From Tribonema minus (Eukaryota; Sar; Xanthophyceae; Tribonematales; Tribonemataceae), in assembly GCA_017506865.1 (NCBI GenBank), contig JAFCMP010000445.1, positions 186,001 to 250,000 of the forward strand: a stretch of DNA of 64,000 nt. The letters are read 5' to 3'. The position numbers and the translations under genes are program-made. The notes beneath the pieces were generated by a model that saw only the letters and a program-made list of their open reading frames with translations, searched no databases and was not told where the DNA came from. Of this stretch, positions 55,201 to 64,000 are shown piece after piece (position 1 is the stretch's first letter; each line of letters starts with the position of its first letter).

Positions 55201-58200
55201 AGCCGGATGCATCGCATCACGGCCACATTCTTTGTGAATGACGCCAGCGATGCCGACGGTGCCACTAGGCAAGCCTGTTGGTGAACCGATTGCCGCTTTA
55301 AAAAAAGACAGGCTGTGGACAGCAGCAGGATGACAGCGGTGAGCACACATACACATGGTCCGCTGTTTAAGCACTGGACCAATCTAGTTGATGACCAGGA
55401 GCTAGGACTACAGCTAGGGCTAGGGTTAAAAGTAGGGGAAGCACAGACTCACCAATGAGGTCAGCCAGCTTGGACACAGGCACGCAGACCTGTAGGGATT
55501 CAGAGAGGTGGGCAAAGCAAATTCATTGTAAATCAACCCGCCGATTCAAGCCCACGACGTTGTCAACTGCTACACTCGAAGAGCCATGGTTTATAACATT
55601 GGTTTACAAGCTGCATAGCATGAGAGATCGTACTACGCTTGAGGGGAAACCAGGCGCAGTAGGCACAATACCGTTGTGAGTACACAAAGGAATATAAAAA
55701 TGATCGTGTATGATACTTTGAAGTTTATATCATGTGTGATACTTTGAAGTTTATAGATATATGCAGCTGCTGGCGTCTGTTTTCCTTTGGACCAACACAG
55801 GCTGCGGCATACGCATTCATATGCAGGCATTGCAGCACACGTATTGGTGCAGGATATACCGATACACAAGTCCACATTCATGCACTGCACGTCAGGGCAC
55901 TGAGCGCTTCGCATACTGTGGGTATAGCTACTTGTACATGGAGGTATATACTCTGTGAAATACAATTTGATCGCCATGCACATGTGTGATCATGCACTCG
56001 TGGTCCCGGCACTGCGCAACGGCGGACATGCTCGCCATCACTGCAGGTCAGCATGCCCTAGGTATAGGTGGCAGCTACAGGATATGCATGTAGGTACCTT
56101 GTGAAGTATATAGTAATGCAAACATTAATTGTCACGTACATTCGTGATCATGCACCCGAGGTCCAAGTACTGCCCCGCTGCAGCCGACAGCGCTACTCCG
56201 TGCTCTGCGTTCAGGTTTACGTCCAGGTGTAGGAATGAAGGTATTGCATACGCATGACCGTAACCGTGCTGCAGGCCAGGGTACTGGACGCACCCTTGCG
56301 TGTCGTGGGTATATGTATTGCTGCAGCTGCACAATGTATATTCATACCTTGCAAGTACTTCTCAAAGTATACCATCTCAACCATTAATCGCCATGTACAT
56401 TCGTGATCATGCACTCGGGGTCCGGGCACTGCGCGGCGGCGGCCCACAGCGCCTCCTTGCGCTCGCGCCACATCTGCTTGCATACCGTAGGTATAGGTAT
56501 AGGCTGCACAATATGTATGAACACTTGTGAAATATTGTTCATCCAATAGTTGAACGTACATCTGTAATCATGCACTCCAAGTCTGGATACTGGGCGGCGG
56601 CCGCCCACAGCGCCTCCTTGCGCTCGCGCCACATCTGCTTGCATGCGGCGGGGTCTGTCTGCACTGTAATGGCCAGGGGCTTGCGCCGCGAAGCCAACGC
56701 AGCCACTGTCTCCTGCATCTCACGAACTGGGCAAGGGGGGGGAGGGGGGGGGCGGATGTGAGTAGATATGCAGTGATGGCGATGTTGATCTGCTTGAAAT
56801 ATCGGGTTCGATGTTGATTTTGGTCGACATGGCAGTAGTTGAACGACATGGCCAGGGGCTTGCGCCGCTAGGCCAGCGCGGCCACGGTGTCCTGGACTGG
56901 GCAAGGGGGGGGGGGGGGGGAGGGGGGGGGCAAGGGGGCAGGGCGTGAGTAAATATGCAGTGATGACGCCATTGATCTGCTCAAGAGGCTGGGTTCAATG
57001 TTACTTTTGGTCAACATAGCAGCAGTTGGACGTCATGGCCAGGGGCTTGCGCCGCGAGGCCAGCGCAGCCACCGTCTCCTGCATCTCCCGAACTGGGCAA
57101 GGGGGGGGAGGGGGGGGGGGGGGGGGGGGGTGATGTAGTGATCATATCGTTGATCTGCTTGAAAGACTGGGTTCAATGTTGAAGTTGGTGAATTTGGCAG
57201 CTGTTGGAAGTCATGGCCAGGGGCTTGCGCCGCGAGGCCAGCGCGGCCACCGTCTCCTGCATCTCACGAACTACAAGACGATGGTGGGCAAGCAGGGGGG
57301 GGCAAGGGGTGCAGGGCGTGAGTAGATATGCAGTGATGACGCCTTTGAAGTGCCTGTGCTCATTGCGGCGTCATGACCTCACTGGCTAAGGGTGCATGGC
57401 AGGCGAACACCGGCCATTTGAGTCTGTGATACAGTAGGCGTGCACACTAACACCTTTGAGTGAGGTTAGGTTGAAGTTGCATACGGAGGCGTGTTCGCAC
57501 ACCTCAAAAAGCTTGTGACAACAGTGCTGCGCTCTCTCCAAACGTTACATGGAACGTACTACATGGGACGTTAGTGCTATACTTCTACATGCATGACGCA
57601 GGCATGTGGAGTTGCACTCTCCAGTTGAGTTAAGACGGGCGCAGCTCCGCTGATGTTTGAATGGCGCAGGCTCAATGCGGCATACGCCCAATCCGTACAA
57701 AACGGCAGTTTTGCTTCCCGTAATAGATGGCCTTAGCGTAGAAGATTTCTTGGCTTGTATTGTATTTCAACGTATAAGTGCGTCACCTGCCCGGTCCATA
57801 CTAGACGGCAGTTTTGGTCCATACGGTAGGTGGCCTTGGGTTAACGAGGTTATTATCATATTATAAATATATAAGCCTCATGGTCAGATATTTAACTCTC
57901 AGAGCAAGTATTATACGTTCATGTGTACGTGGTACCTGCTGTTGGGGACTCCCCGGCAAACTCAAACAGCACCGTCGTCTCCCCGGGTCTTATGATAGGT
58001 GGCCTTAGGGTTAAGATTTACTTCCGAAGCATGCTTTGTTCTTCTTGAAAGTATACATACATACCTGCCGTGGGGGACTCCCCGGCAAACTCAAACAGCA
58101 CCGTCGTCTCCTCGGGGTAGTTTTGAGCGTTGGCGACGTTGATGATCTTCATCATCGTGTTGTCCAGCATCTCGGCGCGCCCGACCTGTTGCGGCAGGGG

Positions 58201-61200
58201 TACAGCGGCAGCGGCAGCAGAGGATGATGATGGCGCCAGTTCAAGCGCTGAGGCGTGTCCGAGCAATACATACGCTATCAAATACCATATCGGGGTAGTG
58301 ATGAGCGTTGTGGCGACGTTGATGATCTTCATCATGGTGCTGTCCAGCAGCTCGACGCGCCCGACCTGTGGACGCGGGGGTACAGCAGCGGCAGCAGCCG
58401 CGCAGGTCGCAGAGTGTGATGATGGTGCCATGCAGCTCTCTCTCTCATGTGTCTACTTGCACGTTTTTGCAGGAGCTTTAAATATCCTGAAGCTCAAGCC
58501 CTAAGGGTAGGGTAGGGCTTGCTCGTTGCCATGTGTACAAATGGATACAAGCAGCAGCCGCGCCTTAGGGCACTGAGGTAGCCCGCTGCTGCTGTGACTG
58601 CGGAGGAGGCGGCGGCGTGCGCGCCCTCAGCAGCAGTGGTGAGCGGCAGAGGATGATGGTGGTGCCACTCCGAGAGCTGCGGCGTGTGAGGGATGCGCGC
58701 GCTACGGACACTCAATGTGGTGTTGAAACTTTGCAGATCGTCCGAGCAATGCGTGCGCGGTGGATGACCATTCGCGAGCAAAGCGCACGCATGGACACCA
58801 CTTTGGTGAAATTTGCAGATCGTCCGCATGCAATGCGTGCCACCGCTCCCGAGTACAGGAGCAGCCGCCAGCGCAGGCGGTGTGGGAAGCGGTGAAAATC
58901 AAGCTCGTTCACGCAACGCACAGTGATGACCATTCCGAGCACAGTGCGATACTACGAAGATAAAAGATGTGTGCATGGTCCAGATCATTTGCGCCGCCGT
59001 GTGTGCCAGGGCATGATGGTATGTTGGCCACGCGCCACCGCTCAGAGCAGCTCTGAGAGCGCTCTCGCCGTGGAGGACTGCCGGCGCAAGCGCAGCAGAA
59101 GTATGAGGCTTGCCCTATCTCTAGCTTTTACCCTGATAACAATGCCTGCCTAGCGCCGCCTACACCCAAGGCTTGATGAAACCTCACATCCGATGTGCAG
59201 AGTGGTACTCTCAAGTGTGAGCAAAGTACATGTACTTCGAAGTATATGTGTATATCAAGAAAACTTTCAAGTACTTGAAGTACATAAATTACATCTGTGA
59301 AGTGCGATTGATTCATGTGACTAGCCTACGTGTCGGACTTACCTATGACAAAACTGCCCTCTTTGACAATTTTAGTGGAGTGCAGGTCCGTGTAGATTCG
59401 TCCACGCGTCTAAGTTACCTATACTGCGGCCCATGTGGCAATCCAACTGGTGCCTTGTATGCCAAAAGTGCACCACTTGACGCACTAACTTGAGTGCAGG
59501 TACACGTAAACACATGTGCTTTTACGGCGTGACAACCTCAATGCAACAGTTTTAAGTAGTACGTATATGCATTCAACTTACCGGTACTCCGGCCGCCAGC
59601 GTGTCTTGCACCACCGCAGATGCCTCGGCGATGGAGCGGAACACCACGCGCATGCCCTCACTGTAAGTAGGTATCTGCGTGAGCATGAGTAAATCAGGGT
59701 TGATGCAGGGCAGGTATGCGCAAGACCAGTCAATGAGCTACGAAGGCACCGCCAGGATGCTCCAGCGATAAAACAGAACGCGAAACGCATATCCTCGGAG
59801 TATGCGTACTTTCAGAGTAGGCAGGCAAGTAGGTAACTGCACGGGGGAACAGTCAGGTACAACAGTAGGAAGACAGCAATGGTAGAGGGTGGTGAGTAGA
59901 TAAGCTACATGGTTATCGCCTAGGAGGTACTTGAGGTACATGGCTATCGCTACCTCCAGGGATGCCTTGCGGTAGAGCAAAGCGCACATCCTCCGCGTAC
60001 GTCAATTTCTGTACGAGGTATGTGTCCGTTACCTGCAGGGTATAAGTAAAAAAAAAGAAGAGGGCAGGTATGCGTTTGTTTAGGAGGGTGAGTGTACATC
60101 TGCGAGAAGAAGAGCATGCCCGCTGCTTCAATCTCCATCGAGCGTACGGCTTGGGGTTAGGCTTACCGCTCAAGGCAGGGCTCAGCTCTGCAGATGAGCC
60201 TCCGGACCTCGAGCGTGACCTGTGTGACGATGGTGATAACAACAACTGCTGGTTGCTAAAGCAGGGATAGCGCAAACGGGGTGAATAGCACCAACGGCCA
60301 GGACACGCACATAGGTTTTGACTGAGGGCTTGGGGCAAGGGTTAGCTCTGCAGCTGACCTTGTGGACCTTGAGCGTGACCTCAGTGATGACGGCGAGCGT
60401 GCCCTCGCTGCCCACCAGCAGGCGCGTGAGGTCGTAGCCCGCGGCACTCTTCTTGGCGCGCCCGCCCGTCCTGCGCAACGAACAGCAAAAAAATAGAAGA
60501 AGTGACATTTGAAACTGCAGGGAGTGACGTGCACGCATGCGAAGGCGGTGTACGGCACCACCACCAGGGTGATAGAGAAGAATGTGGGACAGTGCTCAGG
60601 GTCTCAGAGGCGCGTGAGGTCATAGCCAGCGGCGCTTGTCTTGGCGCGACCGCCCAACCTGCGCAGCACCGAAGCACACCACTCTTTGCGGAGCGGCGAA
60701 GGTTTTAGACAGGCATCAATGCACAACAGTGACCTCCGCTGCTGCGCATCCTCTGATGCGCATCATCTTTCACCTGGGTAGACTACAGCCAAGCTCTTCT
60801 ATGCTGAACACCTGAGATCAGCGCGCTGGTGATCTGATGCTGCATCACATTTAACCCTAACCCTAACCCTAACCTTGACTCTGTCCCCATTACGCAGCAC
60901 GGCGCTCATGACTGCCACAAGTGTGTTCCAAGTGCAGATGAGTACATGTCGCCGTGACATACTTTGAAGTGCACGGAACTCTGCTCTCAAGGTCCTGAGA
61001 TGAGGTGCAGCGACACGAGCTCACTTACTGATGTCGCTGTTGGGCAGCACGGCGAGGTCATGGACACTTGCGCACCAAATCTTCATGTACATGAAGTTTG
61101 GTGTGGTGCTCGTGGTGGTGGTGGAGGGGGCGATGATGCTCAACAGCAGCCTCATAGGCATGCTCGGCGCTCTCTTACGCTCTCTTAATAATCATTTAGG

Positions 61201-63890
61201 GGGCAAAATTGGTGGTCTGGACGTCAACGAGGATTGATACTTCGAAGTATATACAGTCGGTGACAATGTAGGTATTGATGTTGCTCCATTAAAATTGTCG
61301 GAACGGCAACCTTCATAAGAAAATTGAACAGGGTGTTGTCTAATGGCTTTCGGTAAAGATGTAAATTTTGTACATTTTTTGCTCACTTGATGATGTCTCC
61401 ATTGGGCAGCACGGCAGTCATGGACACAACATTCTCGCGCATGGTGCCGTAGCGCACGGCAGTCGACCCAGAGCAGCGGCACGCCGACATGCCGCCTGAC
61501 CGCAATTAGCATCAAGGGGGTAGGTAAGGGTATCAGCCTGAATACGTGCATGTATATATACACCATGTGTTGGAGCAGCGGCACGCCGACATGCCGCCTG
61601 ACGGCAACCAGCACCGAGGGGCAGGTGAAGGTATCAGTCTGAACATGTGCATGGATGTATACACCATTTGACAACACATTCTGACACTTATACACCATTA
61701 TGCCAACATGTCGCCTGATGGCAACAAGCACCAAGGGGTAGGTGATGGTATCTGCCTGTGCCTGAATACTGTATGTATGTATACGGGATACAGGTCATAA
61801 AGAGTGGGAAGTTCATGCAAAGAGTGGGACAGGCAGCAGCATGTGCATCACTCCTTGCTTGGCACCGGCCAGCAACAGTAGGCACACAGCTGTAGCAGAA
61901 TACTAGCTGGTAGGCTAGCATATGTATACACCATGTTTTTGAGATTAAAGCAGTGGCGCGCCAACATGCCGTCTAATGGCGACAAACACCGAGGCCCGAT
62001 GGGAGGCAAGGGTATCAGGTATTTGTCGATTGCTGCACGTAAACCACACGCAAGCGGATAATGCATGACGGCTCAAGCCGTGTCTCAATGCTCACAAGGC
62101 AGCAAACGCCTTCCCATGAAGTGCGAGTTGACTCGACTCGGCATTGCAAGAATGACAACAACAGCACCAACAAAGGCGCCAGGCCGCCTACAACACCTGG
62201 TGCCATTGGGCATGGCAACGCGCTACTTGCATGAAAAAGAAGAGAAATGACACCAAAACTCACCGACTGAGGCGCCGGGTCCCGGGTCCAAAGGAAACCA
62301 CAGCCCGTGGTCACGAAGCCAATCATTCAGCTGAACGGCAGAGAAGACAAGAGCGCCAGTGTCAGCAGGAGGCAACTTCAATGTTCAAGAGAGGAGGTTT
62401 CACCACCGCTGCTGCGCCAGTTCCTTGCTTCCTCTGCTGACAAGCATGTGTGTCCTCATCACCATCATGCACACCACGCACGTCTACTGCTCGCTTGCCA
62501 AGGATGCCCGCATGTCTCGCTCCTCATCTATGGTAAGCGACTTTTACTGGCCTCACTGTCTTGAGTGACTCGACTCACTGTCACCCAAAGAGTCGTGACC
62601 AATGGGGTGAATGGCATCTACGTCTGGCGCCTGACCTTACTACATTTGTAAGTATCATGGTTCCAGCCTCATTCTTTCATTTCAGTTACTTCGAAGTACC
62701 CGTCAATGATTGATGACTCACCTCAGTCCGCCTGCACCACGACATTGCGTTCAATTCTGTAACGTGATTCATGACTCAGAGTGTGAGTCACTACTCTTAC
62801 CCTTCAATGTGCATGTTTCAAGGATTGTTGCCTCACCTCAATGTAGCCCAACCCCGCCTGCACTGTGACGTCGTGGTCATTTCTGCTGAAGGCCACCACC
62901 TGCGGCAAGTACGGTGCACGCGGATTCCGTGTATGTGATACAGTTCAAGTAGATGATATAGAGCATCATGTTGCAGCAGATGGCCGTGTTTTCGAAGCAA
63001 TCCCCCTAACAGCCCTACCCTCACTCTGACCCTACGCTCTGCACCCTACTTCCACGCGCTGCTGTGCTGACCTGTGCTTCTGTCAAGCATTTCACATGCT
63101 GTAAAGGCAAAGCAGTATAGCCGGAGTGCAGATGGGGACAACAACGTATGCAGGATCGCTACCACAATACTCCGAATATCCATATACCTCACAGTACAAC
63201 CATATGGTGTGTCGCATTCTTTGCAGGGCGTGAGTGTCGAAATTGAACCCCTTGCGATGTGCAGATGTAGCTACTGGGAGCAAGCGCACGACCCAACTTC
63301 TCAAAGTACATATCCTGAAGTGGTTGAGGTATGAATACACATATGTCCTAACATGCAGAATATACATACTTCAATCTGAATCACGCAATAATGCACATCA
63401 GAAGCACTGTTCAACTACTTCAAAAAGTTGCAACATCGCACACAAAGAGTCTGAGTTGCGAACTTATACGGGAAGCACCGTGTCGCAAGTGCAGGCGCTT
63501 GTTGGAAGTAGTAATTCAGCACGTGTGTGCTCACCTCCTTCATGCGCAAAGACGAGACGAACTCAATCATATCTGCAATGCCTACCAGGTATGCGAGTGA
63601 TGGAGTAAGTGAGTCATATGCCTCCTCACCTTCTTCATGCGTGCAAAGTCCAGGCTGACTCCGCCGCTAGGGTGTACACTATTTATGACAGACACATGAT
63701 TATAACATGACGCAGGTTACACGATTTCTACCTGTATCACGCAATAATTCACGTCAAAAGCACTGTTCAAGGACTTCAAAAAGTGCATGCTCACCTCCTT
63801 CATTCGCGCAAAGTCGAGGCTGACACCGCCACTGGGCGCGAGCAGCTGACCCTCAACGCTGGTGGCTCCGCCATAGGGCACGATGGGGAT
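52254..63890 (-). CDS. DLD: D-lactate dehydrogenase (FAD-linked, plant-type), 12 exons, 5' partial
   Basis: Exons: 63890-63795, 62899-62837, 62330-62264, 61495-61387, 60470-60359, 59674-59582, 58185-58065, 56726-56560, 55489-55453, 54495-54348, 53334-53280, 52406-52254. They join to 406 residues plus stop; the N-terminal presequence and first part of the FAD domain are beyond the right edge. The enzyme oxidises D-lactate (and related 2-hydroxy acids) to pyruvate with FAD, in mitochondria in plants and yeast. Seen motifs: VPYGGATSVEGQ, WFPLDPGPGASVGGMSA, TAVRYGTMRENV, KSAAGYDLTRLLVGSEGTL, EALWAAAAQYP, MITDVCVPVSKL, IVAHAGDGNFHCL, GTCTGEHGVGYGK and DPNGIMNPGK. They cover FAD_binding_4 and the FAD-oxidase C-terminal domain. 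The introns after exons 54495-54348 and 53334-53280 use GC donors (AAAG/GCAAGT and CAAG/GCAAGA); the others are GT. Confidence 0.96.
52453..52500 (-). repeat. Acceptor-region echo of D-lactate dehydrogenase exon 52406-52254
   Basis: GTCTGCAATAGGCGCACACA plus a G-run repeats the acceptor and its poly-C tract. Confidence 0.8.
53707..53732. repeat. Interstitial telomere-like repeat
   Basis: TAACCCTCACCCTAACCCTA in an intron of the D-lactate dehydrogenase gene; a second block lies near 53845-53883. Confidence 0.9.
53735..54245 (-). repeat. Four donor-side echoes of D-lactate dehydrogenase exon 54495-54348
   Basis: AGCCCGACTCGCCTTTCGAC, ATGTGCTTGGA and GCGCGCCACCTCCTGCACCT or variants recur at about 53740, 53890, 54003 and 54193. 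The copies keep the GC donor rather than GT. Confidence 0.93.
54610..55175 (-). repeat. Four acceptor-side echoes of D-lactate dehydrogenase exon 54495-54348
   Basis: GCGCCGGCAGCCACGACGC and CAGCTCCGTCTTCACC recur at about 54620, 54770, 54945 and 55118, period about 160 bp. Confidence 0.93.
55973..56490 (-). repeat. Three donor-side echoes of D-lactate dehydrogenase exon 56726-56560
   Basis: The best copy, about 56393-56490, still reads QMWRERKEALWAAAAQCPDP with an intact donor. Weaker copies lie at about 56137-56205 and 55973-56045. Confidence 0.95.
56848..57280 (-). repeat. Three acceptor-side echoes of D-lactate dehydrogenase exon 56726-56560
   Basis: CATGGCCAGGGGCTTGCGCC and GCCACCGTCTCCTGCATCTC recur near 56850, 57033 and 57213, two of them with the acceptor and its G-run (poly-C in the transcript). 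Confidence 0.95.
57925..57995 (-). repeat. Donor-side echo of D-lactate dehydrogenase exon 58185-58065
   Basis: GGGGACTCCCCGGCAAACTC and AAACAGCACCGTCGTCTCC repeat the exon end and donor, 130 bp downstream. Confidence 0.93.
58290..58390 (-). repeat. Acceptor-side echo of D-lactate dehydrogenase exon 58185-58065
   Basis: GCGACGTTGATGATCTTCAT and CGACGCGCCCGACCTGTGG repeat the exon start and acceptor. A separate short tandem pair lies at about 58720-58770 and 58796-58845. Confidence 0.92.
59760..60025 (-). repeat. Two degenerate acceptor-side echoes of exon 59674-59582
   Basis: Segments near 59765-59845 and 59958-60025 carry AAACGCATATCCTCGGAGTA and AGCGCACATCCTCCGCGTA, related to GCGCATGCCCTCACTGTAAG of the exon start. 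Confidence 0.6.
60180..60245 (-). repeat. Donor-side echo of D-lactate dehydrogenase exon 60470-60359
   Basis: AGCTCTGCAGATGAGCCTCC and GAGCGTGACCTGTGTGACGA repeat the exon end and donor. Confidence 0.8.
60602..60672 (-). repeat. Acceptor-side echo of D-lactate dehydrogenase exon 60470-60359
   Basis: AGGCGCGTGAGGTCATAGCC and TCTTGGCGCGACCGCCC repeat the exon start and acceptor about 200 bp upstream. Confidence 0.92.
60852..60873. repeat. Interstitial telomere-like repeat
   Basis: AACCCTAACCCTAACCCTAA, nearly perfect, in an intron. Confidence 0.93.
61015..61075 (-). repeat. Donor-side echo of D-lactate dehydrogenase exon 61495-61387
   Basis: TGATGTCGCTGTTGGGCAGC and GAGGTCATGGACAC repeat the exon end and donor. 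Confidence 0.88.
61570..62000 (-). repeat. Three acceptor-side echoes of D-lactate dehydrogenase exon 61495-61387
   Basis: GGAGCAGCGGCACGCCGACA and TGCCGCCTGACGGCAAC recur near 61574, with weaker copies at about 61703 and 61951. Confidence 0.9.
62715..62760 (-). repeat. Donor-side echo of D-lactate dehydrogenase exon 62899-62837
   Basis: GACTCACCTCAGTCCGCCTG and CACCACGACATTGCGTTC resemble the exon end and donor. Confidence 0.65.
63525..63680 (-). repeat. Two donor-side echoes of D-lactate dehydrogenase exon 63890-63795
   Basis: TCACCTTCTTCATGCGTGCA and AAGTCCAGGCTGACTCCGCC recur at about 63627; a second copy (GCTCACCTCCTTCATGCGC) is near 63528. Confidence 0.9.
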
Positions 63891-64000
63891 CTGCAGCCGT
63901 GGCAAGCGCAACAGTATTAGCGGCGTTTTGTCTAGGGTTAGGGCTTGGAAGCGCGACAGTATTAGCCGCTTTCGTCTAGGGTTAGGGCTTGGACGTTCCC

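Noticed and set aside
59940-60045. An extra D-lactate dehydrogenase exon reading VTDTYLVQKLTYAEDV
   Set aside because: It does not match the family, would break the phase between flanking exons, and resembles an echo of exon 59674-59582.

Overview
The window is eukaryotic nuclear DNA. It holds multi-exon genes with canonical GT-AG introns, introns of 0.1-2 kb, polyglutamine and polyalanine tracts, (GT)n microsatellites and many degenerate TTAGGG-type repeats inside introns. The two genes whose family I recognise are a plant-type D-lactate dehydrogenase and a selenium-binding protein. Together with the GC-rich, repeat-rich introns and human-type telomere motif, they fit a unicellular alga. A chlamydomonadalean green alga with TTAGGG telomeres is one candidate, but the species is an inference with low confidence. 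Nothing here looks prokaryotic: I saw no operons, CRISPR arrays or rRNA genes.

Layout (all confident genes are on the minus strand, head to tail, so they read from right to left). (1) 63,890-52,254: D-lactate dehydrogenase, 12 exons, N-terminus beyond the right edge. (2) 48,434-40,021: a complete 8-exon gene for a 670-residue secreted protein with a chitobiase C-terminal-like domain and seven GF-GGF repeats. (3) 39,146-27,478: a complete 12-exon selenium-binding protein / methanethiol oxidase gene of 485 residues. (4) 19,652-17,064: a polyglutamine, probably nuclear, protein, possibly with an upstream exon near 20 kb. (5) 15,122-111: a 13-exon leucine-rich-repeat gene whose C-terminus lies beyond the left edge. 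One plausible plus-strand ORF sits at 49.4-50.0 kb. Exon boundaries were placed by hand; in every multi-exon model the phases match across all junctions and the joined lengths are multiples of three.

Two larger structures stand out. First, a 1.6-kb inverted duplication (19.65-21.25 and 24.5-26.23 kb) copies the 5' end of the polyglutamine gene. Its right arm carries a later 114-bp palindromic insertion with a 4-bp target duplication. Second, most exons in the window have degenerate copies of their own edges in the flanking introns. Copies of the 3' splice site plus the first part of the exon lie upstream, and copies of the last part of the exon plus the 5' splice site lie downstream, in tandem series of one to eight with periods of about 60-190 bp. 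I call these exon-edge echoes. I count about 80 around some 25 exons, and they account for much of the intron length. They leave decoy splice sites and, in places, open in-frame duplicate exons. Poly-C runs (G-runs on the given strand) close to many acceptors and a recurring CTTCAA(C/G)TTGAAG palindrome accompany this pattern. This is the most unusual feature of the window.
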